Assembly (NCBI GenBank): GCA_963204975.1
Contig: CAUJJC010000247.1
Location: forward strand, 1-34,077
Length of the DNA: 34,077 bases
Source of the DNA: Verrucomicrobiota bacterium
GTDB taxonomy: Bacteria > Verrucomicrobiota > Verrucomicrobiia > Verrucomicrobiales > Verrucomicrobiaceae
Direction: 5' to 3'
The notes beneath the pieces are model-generated. The model did not search any database and had not been told where the DNA came from. It was given only the letters and a program-made list of their open reading frames with translations. This document shows positions 7,288-13,421 of this stretch, in pieces (within the stretch, counting starts at the first letter, position 1; the number at the start of each line of letters is the position of its first letter). A program made the translations under genes and the position numbers.

Positions 7288-7431
7288 CTATTCGTTTGTT
7301 TTATCGGCGTTCGCGAGACGGAAAGCGGAATAGATGCCAGCGCCGAGAACCCAACCCATGAAGAAAGCGGAAACGAGTATTTGCCACATGGTGCTAAGGT
7401 CCTGCGAGGGTTGAGGTGCGCGATTCGGCAT
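7288..7431 (-). CDS. Small single-span membrane protein of the prophage (47 aa)
   Basis: From the ATG at 7431 the product reads MPNRAPQPSQDLSTMWQILV and then a membrane span (VSAFFMGWVLGAGIYSAF) with a charged tail RLANADKTNE. The frame is open to 7470, but the chosen start removes a stretch lying inside the Zot gene. It overlaps the 3' end of the Zot gene by 38 bp in another frame. The short periplasmic N-terminus with a single span resembles small inovirus structural or assembly proteins; the exact role is unknown. Confidence 0.55.
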   Translation of the reverse strand: MPNRAPQPSQDLSTMWQILVSAFFMGWVLGAGIYSAFRLANADKTNE

Positions 7432-8626
7432 CGAAAATCTTTGGAGGCCCACCGGCCCCAGGTGTGCCATTCAAAGGGACCTGTGGAACTGGCTTGGCAG
7501 CCTCGCGGTAAAGTGCAAGCCGTTCGGGACCGGAGAAGTAGCGGCAGACAACCGTCTGACCGTGGTTTGTATCGCAGTAGAACCAGCCACCATCACGCAT
7601 GATGGAAACGATGGTTCCGCCGTCTATGGAAGCGCCGAGCGAAAGACGCTCACCACCCAGGCACCGCAAAATCAAGCCCTCTTTCCTGGACTGAGAAACG
7701 CTGCAGATGATGCGGACATGGTTCTCGATCTCGAGCGGCCCATATTTGTAAGTGTCTTTCCGCGCAGTGGCGAAGAGCGAGGCAGTGAAGCCGGTTGCTT
7801 CCTTCTTGGCTTCTGGTTTGTCCGTCTTGGCTTGTTCGGTTGGTTTGTCCGTCTTTGATTGTTCGGCTTTGTTCTTGGCGATCAAATCGTCTTGTGGGTT
7901 TGTGACCTTACGCAGGCCCGTCCATGCAAGATATGTTCCAACACAGAGAACGGCCGTAACAGTGAGAGCGAGGCCCGCAACCCAAACGGGCACACCTTCT
8001 TTCTTCTTAATGCGTTGCACCCTCTTGTTGAGCTTGGCCGCCTTGCCTTGGAGATCCTCAGTAACGTAAGCGTTGCCGACTTGGAAATTGAAGCGGTGCC
8101 AAGACTGACCAAGGCGAAGGCCGACTTGATTCTTGTGAATGCGTTTAAAGCGCCCAAGAACAAAGGCAATGATCGGGCCGAGAACCGGAAGGCGCTCTTG
8201 ATTGACGCACATCACCCGCGACTCAGCCAGATTACGTATTGCAACATCGACGTTGCCCGCGTGCTGAGCAATGAAATAGGTCTCCAGACCCGCCTTGCGA
8301 ACCATCGTCAGCAATTCGAAAAACTCCCGCTTCGACTGATCCGACTTCGTAGCAAGCTGATCATACATGTGGAAGAGGACAGACGACTCATCGACCGCCC
8401 AAACGTTTTCTGCACCTTCTGCGCCAGCGTTGAGGACCTTCTCCCATTCGCGGTAATCTGGCGGCAGCTTGATCAACAGATGAAGCAAGCCCATCTCCTC
8501 CAATACTTCCTCCTTGAAAGCAATATTCGTGTGAACGATTGCGCCTTCCTTCATTGCTTGCAGGCATTTTTCTACGACGTAATACGTCTTACCGCCGCCC
8601 ATTGTGCCTTCTACAAGCTGAAACAT
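7394..8626 (-). CDS. Zot-domain / pI-like inovirus assembly ATPase
   Basis: A 410-residue P-loop protein of the Zot family (zonular occludens toxin-like, pI of filamentous phages). It is an inner-membrane ATPase that drives virion extrusion. Walker A GTMGGGKT is at residues 7-14 and Walker B VWAVDE ends at Asp79-Glu80. A single membrane span at about 212-235 (PVWVAGLALTVTAVLCVGTYLAW) is preceded by basic residues (KRVQRIKKKE). After the membrane comes a Lys/Asp/Glu/Thr linker with a repeated KTDKP unit, then a C-terminal domain (about 285-390) with conserved-looking Cys residues. It lies 7 bp after the pVI-like gene. This is the strongest single marker that the region is an inovirus. Confidence 0.92.
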   Translation of the reverse strand: MFQLVEGTMGGGKTYYVVEKCLQAMKEGAIVHTNIAFKEEVLEEMGLLHLLIKLPPDYREWEKVLNAGAEGAENVWAVDESSVLFHMYDQLATKSDQSKREFFELLTMVRKAGLETYFIAQHAGNVDVAIRNLAESRVMCVNQERLPVLGPIIAFVLGRFKRIHKNQVGLRLGQSWHRFNFQVGNAYVTEDLQGKAAKLNKRVQRIKKKEGVPVWVAGLALTVTAVLCVGTYLAWTGLRKVTNPQDDLIAKNKAEQSKTDKPTEQAKTDKPEAKKEATGFTASLFATARKDTYKYGPLEIENHVRIICSVSQSRKEGLILRCLGGERLSLGASIDGGTIVSIMRDGGWFYCDTNHGQTVVCRYFSGPERLALYREAAKPVPQVPLNGTPGAGGPPKIFDAESRTSTLAGP

Positions 8627-8633
8627 ATCTCGA

Positions 8634-9026
8634 TTAGTTTACGGTTGGAATCCAAGATTTGACTACGCGGAAACCTGCGGCTGCAATGCGCAGGGAGACA
8701 AGACCTTGGATCAAGAGAAGCGTCTCAGTGAGCGGGAAGACTCGGTTGATTTGACCCACCCAAACGTAATCAAGGGAGTAAGATGGAATCAGACCCGTCA
8801 TGTATTGAAGTTGAGCGTGGACCGCCGCGAACAAGGCGTCTTTCTGTGTGTAAAAGGCCCCGACGAGTCCCACGATAAAGCCTATCGGGCTCATGCAGAA
8901 CGCAATCGCGGAAAGGACGATGTTCCCGCCATGGTAAGCGAACTCCCAGAGCTTCTTTAGTGGGCCTTGCAAGTCGGCAAACCAACTGCGCAACATGTCA
9001 GTGAACCATTGTGGTATCAGATTCAT
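8634..9026 (-). CDS. pVI-like minor coat / membrane protein
   Basis: A 130-residue protein with three hydrophobic segments: about 35-62 (IVLSAIAFCMSPIGFIVGLVGAFY), a weaker one at 65-80, and about 98-118 (LTETLLLIQGLVSLRIAAAGF), with a basic C-terminus (RVVKSWIPTVN). Size and position between the pIII-like and Zot genes match pVI-type minor coat proteins of inoviruses. Its ATG overlaps the stop of the pIII-like gene (ATGA at 9026-9023). The assignment rests mainly on gene order. Confidence 0.65.
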   Translation of the reverse strand: MNLIPQWFTDMLRSWFADLQGPLKKLWEFAYHGGNIVLSAIAFCMSPIGFIVGLVGAFYTQKDALFAAVHAQLQYMTGLIPSYSLDYVWVGQINRVFPLTETLLLIQGLVSLRIAAAGFRVVKSWIPTVN

Positions 9027-10414
9027 AGCTTGCCCTCGTCTGCGAAAGTTCCCCTAAGAACGCTTATTATATCCATGATTGCTTTGTAAGCGACAAAAAA
9101 CAGGATGAAGGTTCTGATTTGTGCGATACGATCCGAGAATCCCTCTAAGGATATTACCCGTGCCCCGAAGCGTGGAAAGTCTATAGTCCAGGCAAGGGCA
9201 GCATTTGCGTTAACTCCGCCAACAAGGCGATTTTGGAGCGCTAATAGATCCGTCTTGATCAAGTCGATGCCTGCCTTTGTCTCGGTGGCTCTTGTCTGAC
9301 CAGCGGAGTAGGAGAATGCGCCTTCATCGGGAATCGTGCCCGTAATGCCGTCGCCACCGAGTCCGGTAGTCGTGCCGGTTGATGTTTGCGTCCCTGTGAG
9401 CTTGTCGGCTATGGATTTGAGCGCATCCTTGTTCTGGGATTGAATGTGTCCATCGGCTACAGCGTCTGCGTGCGCCTTGTCCATCGCGGCTTTGTCTTGC
9501 GAAGCGATGCGCTGCAACTCGCCACGTAGTTCCTTGTGTCTGGCTTCCGCGTTTGGATCGGGACTCGAGCCAGGACGTGCTTCGTCGGGGACGTTAGGCT
9601 GCGGAGTGCTAGCGGTTGGCGTTGGCGTTGAACTTGCACCGCTCGTTGTGCTTGTGGGCGTGGATGTTCCGTTATTTTGGGTTGGAGTCGTGCCAACGGC
9701 GTTTCCAGACTCAACGTTATCCCACGCGGTTTCTCCGCCATCGACGGTTGAGGCCTCATCTATCTCGTAGGAAAATGACTCGTTGCTGGTCATCTTCCAC
9801 GGAATCTTTGAGTTTGGGCCTACGGTGATCGTCTTCGTGCTGATTATGTTACCGTTTGCGTCCTTCGTGGTGATTCTAAAGGTTTTGATGCCATCGGTGT
9901 CGTTTTCAAGGGTGACTTCCTTGTCCCATCGGTTCTGTGCTTCCTCGGGAACGTTGTTGCCGTCAGAATCCACGGGCAACCCGTTTGCGCCGGTTGCCGT
10001 GCCACCCTCTGTAAATCCTCCAGAGTTGCCGGTTGCGTTTGGGTCCTGGGAAACGTTGGCCGCGTTCTTCCAGTTCGTCATGTTGTAATTGTTGTTGGAG
10101 TCGCGCCAGCCAACAATGATGTAGAACGAATTGGAGGAGGTGATAGGACCAAGGTTAATCGAGCCGCTCCGTGGGTATGCCTCGGGTGAACTATAAACGT
10201 TCTGAGTGCCCATGTTAATGAATGCTCGCGGCTGGTTGTTAGGCGACGTGCCGCCATACATGAGCCAAAAAAACGTTCCCGTTTGGCCCGCTGGCATCGT
10301 TAGTGCAAACGAGGTATATGGCAGAAGCCAGGTATCAGCGGATGCGGAAGAGGTTAGCGCAAGGACCGCGCAAACTGCAAGCCAGCGAGGAAGAAGAAGA
10401 AAACGGCAGGCCAT
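9023..10414 (-). CDS. pIII-like adsorption / minor coat protein
   Basis: From the ATG at 10414 the product is 463 residues. A signal peptide (MACRFLLLPRWLAVCAVLAL, cleavage after TSSASA) is followed by an N-terminal beta-rich region with many Asn/Gly (about 27-150). A central domain contains DSDGNNVPEEAQNRW, followed by a Thr/Ser/Pro linker (about 255-290), a helical region, and a single C-terminal membrane anchor (IRTFILFFVAYKAIMDIISV). This is the architecture of pIII, the host-receptor-binding tip protein. The frame extends upstream to 10537, but that part is Arg-rich and lies inside the preceding gene, so the signal-peptide start is preferred. Receptor specificity cannot be read from the sequence. 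Confidence 0.75.
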   Translation of the reverse strand: MACRFLLLPRWLAVCAVLALTSSASADTWLLPYTSFALTMPAGQTGTFFWLMYGGTSPNNQPRAFINMGTQNVYSSPEAYPRSGSINLGPITSSNSFYIIVGWRDSNNNYNMTNWKNAANVSQDPNATGNSGGFTEGGTATGANGLPVDSDGNNVPEEAQNRWDKEVTLENDTDGIKTFRITTKDANGNIISTKTITVGPNSKIPWKMTSNESFSYEIDEASTVDGGETAWDNVESGNAVGTTPTQNNGTSTPTSTTSGASSTPTPTASTPQPNVPDEARPGSSPDPNAEARHKELRGELQRIASQDKAAMDKAHADAVADGHIQSQNKDALKSIADKLTGTQTSTGTTTGLGGDGITGTIPDEGAFSYSAGQTRATETKAGIDLIKTDLLALQNRLVGGVNANAALAWTIDFPRFGARVISLEGFSDRIAQIRTFILFFVAYKAIMDIISVLRGTFADEGKL

Positions 10415-10605
10415 AAAATGCTGTGCTCCAGTGGTAGAAGTTCGCTTTCTAGGGTTATTCCCGAAGCTGTGACGGTCACAGTTCCGGCCATCAGAAAAAT
10501 AGGGCCGTCTGAAACCCCGTTTACGTAGCCCTGCCATGGTCCCGCCAAATTCCTGCCATCTACCAAGGTGGCCGTCGTCGCGTCTTGAATTTGGAGGTAA
10601 ACCAT
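10354..10605 (-). CDS. Small membrane-anchored phage protein (83 aa)
   Basis: An N-terminal beta-like domain (MVYLQIQDATTATLVDGRNL to ESELLPLEHS) is followed by a C-terminal membrane span (ILWPAVFFFFLAGLQFARSL). There is no signal peptide. It starts 21 bp after the major coat gene and overlaps the start of the pIII-like gene by 61 bp in another frame. Position between pVIII and pIII suggests a structural or membrane-associated minor protein. No sequence family is recognised. Confidence 0.6.
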   Translation of the reverse strand: MVYLQIQDATTATLVDGRNLAGPWQGYVNGVSDGPIFLMAGTVTVTASGITLESELLPLEHSILWPAVFFFFLAGLQFARSLR

Positions 10606-10626
10606 GACAGGGCTCGATTGCGTGTC

Positions 10627-10839
10627 CTACTTGCTAGCAAGACGGCGAGCGTAACGCAGGCCCATGAACACGAGGGTGATCGCGAACAGGGCGGCAGCGC
10701 CCGACGCGATAGGGGTGGCAAGGGCCGCGAGTGCGGTCACCGCATCATCAACGAGAGCGGCTTGCGCATTGACTGCGATTGAGGAGGCACCAACCACGAG
10801 AGCGGCGGCGAGGCGATTATTACTAATGGTCTTGTTCAT
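10627..10839 (-). CDS. Major coat protein, pVIII-like
   Basis: A 70-residue precursor: signal peptide 1-27 (MNKTISNNRLAAALVVGASS then IAVNAQA, cleavage after AQA) and a 43-residue mature coat. The mature part has an acidic N-terminus (ALVDDAV), an Ala-rich hydrophobic span (about residues 47-60, AAALFAITLVFMGL) and a basic C-terminus (RYARRLASK) that would face the DNA inside the virion. This is the textbook layout of a filamentous-phage coat protein. The ATG at 10839 was chosen over the in-frame ATG at 10926 because only it exposes the signal peptide at the N-terminus. Confidence 0.88.
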   Translation of the reverse strand: MNKTISNNRLAAALVVGASSIAVNAQAALVDDAVTALAALATPIASGAAALFAITLVFMGLRYARRLASK

Positions 10840-10933
10840 TGTGTGTGTTTTGTTGTGCGCCGGAATCTGCCGGGCCAGTCTTGCCATTCTTGGCTTGATC
10901 GCGTCATCGAGGCATAGGTTCCCCATTCAAGTC

Positions 10934-10984
10934 GCCGCCCTGCGGGCGGAACCGGTATCCTCGTTCCTCGGATTCTCCGGTTCC
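10934..10984. repeat. Stem-loops in the rep-coat intergenic gap
   Basis: Two stems share bases: CCGCCC-TGC-GGGCGG (10935-10949) and GGAACCGG (10948-10955) with CCGGTTCC (10977-10984). They are mutually exclusive at the shared GG. They lie in the 163-bp gap between the replication gene and the coat gene. A transcription terminator lacking a T-tract, an mRNA processing site or a DNA origin are all possible. Confidence 0.5.
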
Positions 10985-11002
10985 TTGCCCTTGGGCGGAG
11001 CC

Positions 11003-11707
11003 TTATTTGACTAAGGAAATACCCGCTGGATGCATGTTCAGACCCCAGCCTGAACAAAGCTCGCCCTCGGTTACTTCCTTAGCCAACTTACGGCCCCCAG
11101 CCTTTCGACTGGCCAACGATCGCAAACCCGTGATAACGGCGTCACTTGCGCCCCCTGATGCCCCTCTCGTGCTCGCCTCTTGCTGCCACTTCTTGCGGCA
11201 AGAGTCGGAGAGGATCAGCATGCGGTCTTGTTCGTCTTCGGTGAACTTGCGCATTTCGTATGCGTTGGCGTTCACCTGGGACCACTGTTCCAAGCCTTTC
11301 ATTACATACGACACCCCAGGGAGTCCGGTATCATATAACCGCACATCGGCAAAACCTCCGCCCACATCTCTCCAGACTGACCGGAGAGCGAAGCATTCAG
11401 TTTTGTTTGTGCGGGTGGCTGGCAGACCGTCTAACAGAATATGGAAGTGGTAACGCCCCTTCAACTCCCCTCGTTCTTCGCGTGCCAACCACAAGAGAAG
11501 AGCGAAGGGAACCGATTCGATGCGGCTCCCGGCTTTGTTCTTCTTGCGACCATTGGACGCTTCTCGAAGGAATGCGAACAGCATCTTTCGCCGCTCGATG
11601 AATCCAGGCACGTTGAGAGCGTTCCCGTGCTCATCCTTCGAAGCGAAGGTTAGAGTGACGAAGAACGCCCAGCGGTGCAAAGATGCATGATAAGCAATGC
11701 CGTTCAT
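11003..11707 (-). CDS. HUH-family rolling-circle replication initiator (phage Rep)
   Basis: A 234-residue HUH endonuclease that would nick the viral origin and start rolling-circle replication, the role of pII in filamentous phages. Motif 1 is FVTLTF (16-21), motif 2 is HFH (87-89 in GRYHFHILLDG) and the catalytic-tyrosine motif is YVMKG (Tyr134, Lys137). Only one tyrosine is in the active-site position, so it is of the Y1 type. The C-terminus is rich in Lys/Arg. No Shine-Dalgarno sequence is seen before the ATG. It follows the small-protein and candidate SSB genes and precedes the coat gene. Confidence 0.85.
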   Translation of the reverse strand: MNGIAYHASLHRWAFFVTLTFASKDEHGNALNVPGFIERRKMLFAFLREASNGRKKNKAGSRIESVPFALLLWLAREERGELKGRYHFHILLDGLPATRTNKTECFALRSVWRDVGGGFADVRLYDTGLPGVSYVMKGLEQWSQVNANAYEMRKFTEDEQDRMLILSDSCRKKWQQEASTRGASGGASDAVITGLRSLASRKAGGRKLAKEVTEGELCSGWGLNMHPAGISLVK

Positions 11708-11743
11708 TTAGAGGGCAGTTTTGCGGGATAGTAGAGCTACGGT

Positions 11744-11944
11744 TCAGGCGCTAAGAAATCCCCTTATCGGGGCCGGTTTCGCGGTTGGAACTTCCTTCCG
11801 CTGCGCATTCCAAATAGTTACTAGCCCGCTCGACTGTTTTAGCGGTGAATCAGGCTTTCGGTTTGGACCTCTCGACGGAGACACCTTGAACCCGTTCTTG
11901 TGTAGAAAGGGCTTGAGCAATTCGCGCCAGTTCATCCGCAGCAA
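11744..11944 (-). CDS. Small basic hypothetical phage protein (66 aa)
   Basis: MLRMNWRELLKPFLHKNGFK, then a basic, Pro/Ser-rich tail (SRGPNRKPDSPLKQSS, VPTAKPAPIRGFLSA). A second start at 11935 (MNWRELL) is equally possible. It overlaps the end of the candidate ssDNA-binding gene by 95 bp and fills the gap before the replication gene, which would otherwise be unusually long for this compact genome. A nucleic-acid-binding role fits the charge but is unproven; it may also be non-coding. Confidence 0.4.
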   Translation of the reverse strand: MLRMNWRELLKPFLHKNGFKVSPSRGPNRKPDSPLKQSSGLVTIWNAQRKEVPTAKPAPIRGFLSA

Positions 11945-12227
11945 GCCAGCCCTTGAGCACTTGGCCCTTGAGCTTAATCATTGCGTTAGCTGGAGCGAGA
12001 TCGCTTGCCAATACGGTAACTTGTGCGTCTTCGGCTTGGTCCTGTGTAGAGAACAGAGCGTTGAATTTTTCGTCTGTCAGGTAAGTGACAAAGAAAGTTG
12101 AAGCACGGTAAGCACTTGGCTTGGTTTTGTCCGAGATAACGACCTGCCAAAGGTGGCCGACTTTCCCGGTTGTCTTGTCTGTGAGTTCGTTACGAACTGC
12201 CTTTTCAATTTGGCCGTGTAGGACCAT
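11850..12227 (-). CDS. Candidate phage ssDNA-binding protein (pV-like)
   Basis: A 125-residue soluble protein starting MVLHGQIEKAVRNELTDKTT, with strand-rich segments (GHLWQVVISDKTK, ASTFFVTYLTDEKF, DAQVTVLASDLAPANAMIKL) compatible with an OB fold and a charged C-terminus ending VERSKPKA. Inoviruses place a small ssDNA-binding protein next to the replication initiator, and this gene has the right size and location. No diagnostic motif exists for these fast-evolving proteins, so the call is by context. Confidence 0.5.
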   Translation of the reverse strand: MVLHGQIEKAVRNELTDKTTGKVGHLWQVVISDKTKPSAYRASTFFVTYLTDEKFNALFSTQDQAEDAQVTVLASDLAPANAMIKLKGQVLKGWLAADELARIAQALSTQERVQGVSVERSKPKA

Positions 12228-12253
12228 AGTTGTATTTTGTAGGTCCCCAGTGG

Positions 12254-12835
12254 TTAAGGCACCTCGGGCGCTGGGGACGCCGCAAGAGGGTTTCCGGCCT
12301 GTCCGCCATCATGGGCGAATGCAGTTGAACCGTGAAATTCAAAAGCTCCGCAGCGCGTCACGGCGTCTGCGGAGCTTGGCGTTCCTTCTGTGTCTTGGAG
12401 TGCCAGGCCAAGTAACGAGCGAGCCTCTCTAAGCCGCATCGTGGAATTGTTAAAGGCTTCCTCGGCAGGAGGGAAAGCCAGGTCTGCGGCTTGAAGAACA
12501 GTTGCAGCAAGGGCAGGGGAAGGACGGGGAACGCGTGCATTTCGCGCATAAGTGCCCATCTCGAAGTTTCGGCGCGCCTGTTCGGTCGATACCGTGGGCG
12601 GGATGAAGTCAAAACAAACCTGGAAAGCAAAACGCCCGCCGACATCGACGGGAAGGGCCTCAACGATACCTAGGGCATCGTGACGCATGGTTTGTGTTTG
12701 GCGTTGCATGATCGTGACATCGTGGACACGAGCAAAGGCAGTTTTGGACTGCGCAACGAGATCGACGCCGATAGGCTACACCGTTTCCTTGATCGTGACT
12801 TGTTCGAGGCTCTGACCCCTCGGCAGCTCTGACAC
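12254..12835 (-). CDS. Hypothetical phage protein, frame interrupted by in-frame TAG
   Basis: The minimal product is 151 residues from the ATG at 12709 (MQRQTQTMRHDALGIVEALP). The same frame is protein-like further upstream (PIGVDLVAQSKTAFARVHDV) back to a TAG at 12778-12776, and continues before the TAG as SELPRGQSLEQVTIKETV from a GTG at 12835. That GTG lies 20 bp after the previous gene's stop, normal spacing for this operon, whereas the ATG leaves a 146-bp gap. The full frame would be 19 codons, TAG, then 173 residues. Nonsense mutation, stop readthrough and chance are all possible. The product has no signal peptide or membrane span and no known domain. Confidence 0.55.
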
Positions 12836-12855
12836 TGCGAAATCAGCTTATTTGG

Positions 12856-13095
12856 CTACCTGGGAGGAAGCAACATTTTTTTCTGACTTTTTTGCACCTC
12901 TTTATTGATCTTCTCCATCTCGGATGCGGCACCGCCTAAGACTAATGCGCAACCCCCGACGAATAAGAGAAGAACAAGAAACATGATTCCAACCATGACA
13001 CCGATGATGGTGAGCCATACGCGAATAGCCGTGTTGGCGGTCCTTGCGAGCTTCTCGGTTTCTGTCAAGTGCGAGTTTGGGAGTAGTGGCGGCAT
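12856..13095 (-). CDS. Small membrane protein, first gene of the phage operon (79 aa)
   Basis: From the ATG at 13095: MPPLLPNSHLTETEKLARTA, then a strong membrane span (about 27-52, WLTIIGVMVGIMFLVLLLFVGGCALVL) and a Lys/Glu-rich helical tail (EMEKINKEVQKSQKKMLLPPR). The frame is open up to 13158, but that stretch is encoded by the terminator hairpin at 13099-13133, so the shorter start is preferred. The start follows the T-tract of that hairpin almost directly and has no Shine-Dalgarno sequence. The function is unknown; position at the head of the operon suggests an early or superinfection-related membrane protein. Confidence 0.5.
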   Translation of the reverse strand: MPPLLPNSHLTETEKLARTANTAIRVWLTIIGVMVGIMFLVLLLFVGGCALVLGGAASEMEKINKEVQKSQKKMLLPPR

Positions 13096-13098
13096 AAG

Positions 13099-13133
13099 AA
13101 AAAACCTCGCTGGGGTCAGAGGTCCCAGCGAGG
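13099..13133 (-). terminator. Minus-strand intrinsic terminator / attenuator in the phage leader
   Basis: On the minus strand a 10-bp perfect stem (CCTCGCTGGG, loop of 9, CCCAGCGAGG) is followed directly by TTTTTT. It lies 4 bp upstream of the first phage gene start (13095) and downstream of any operon promoter in the right prophage edge. It could insulate the prophage from outside transcription or act as an attenuator. Confidence 0.75.
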
Positions 13134-13250
13134 CGCGCAGATGGTGTTTAATCATCAACGATTGCTTTCGTCACGATCAGGTGATTCAGCGTTGACACCT
13201 TGGATGATGTTGTTTTTTGGGGCAAGTGGTTTTCCTATCTTTCGGCTTCA

Positions 13251-13264
13251 CATGACATTGATTG
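13251..13264 (+). repeat. Direct repeat, right (putative attR core)
   Basis: CATGACATTGATTG, identical to 5563-5576; flanking bases differ on both sides. It lies just outside the right end of the phage operon. Deleting the DNA between the copies would leave one repeat and a 7.69-kb circle. Confidence 0.5.
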
Positions 13265-13388
13265 TAAGTAGTTTTAAAAAGCGCTCTACTCACCCCAGAT
13301 CGTGAAATAGAAGACCGGGTAAAAAGAGCGGCGCATGCCAGATCAAGGTTTGGGCCACGGAAGCCACCTTCCTCATCGCTCGCTGGTA

Positions 13389-13416
13389 GTCGGTTCGAGT
13401 CCGGCCGGGAGCACCA
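13389..13416 (+). pseudogene. tRNA 3'-end fragment (T arm, acceptor strand, CCA)
   Basis: T stem GTCGG/CCGGC with loop TTCGAGT, then acceptor strand CGGGAGC, discriminator A and CCA: every element of a tRNA 3' end in correct spacing. The partner 5' acceptor strand (GCTCCCG) is not found within 100 bp upstream, and no anticodon stem can be built from the preceding bases. This is the typical scar left by integration of an element into a tRNA gene. The intact tRNA would be expected at the far, left end of the island, outside this window. Its identity cannot be told. Confidence 0.6.
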
Positions 13417-13421
13417 GCCAT

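Larger units (their letters stand above)
5563..13264. mobile_element. Inovirus (filamentous phage) prophage, about 7.7 kb
   Basis: A compact block of about 13 mostly minus-strand genes. It contains the hallmark inovirus set: HUH replication initiator, small candidate ssDNA-binding protein, pVIII-like coat protein, pIII-like secreted protein with C-terminal anchor, pVI-like membrane protein and Zot/pI ATPase, in the usual replication, structural, assembly order. The block is more AT-rich than its flanks and is bounded by a 14-bp direct repeat. Its size (about 7.69 kb from repeat to repeat) fits a filamentous phage genome. No integrase or transposase gene is inside and no dif-like site was seen, so the integration mechanism is open. 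Confidence 0.85.

Noticed and set aside
7859-8662. 267-codon plus-strand open frame
   Set aside because: Antisense to the Zot gene, which has intact Walker motifs; judged a shadow.
12358-12663. 101-codon minus-strand frame overlapping 12254-12709
   Set aside because: Arg/Leu/Pro-rich and poorer coding character than the chosen frame; no coupling to neighbours.
13240-13290. Possible dif (XerCD) site at the right prophage edge
   Set aside because: No recognisable 11-6-11 XerC/XerD arm arrangement at either repeat copy.
13327-13416. Complete tRNA gene
   Set aside because: The 3' end is well formed, but no pairing 5' acceptor strand or anticodon arm exists in the preceding 60-75 bases.
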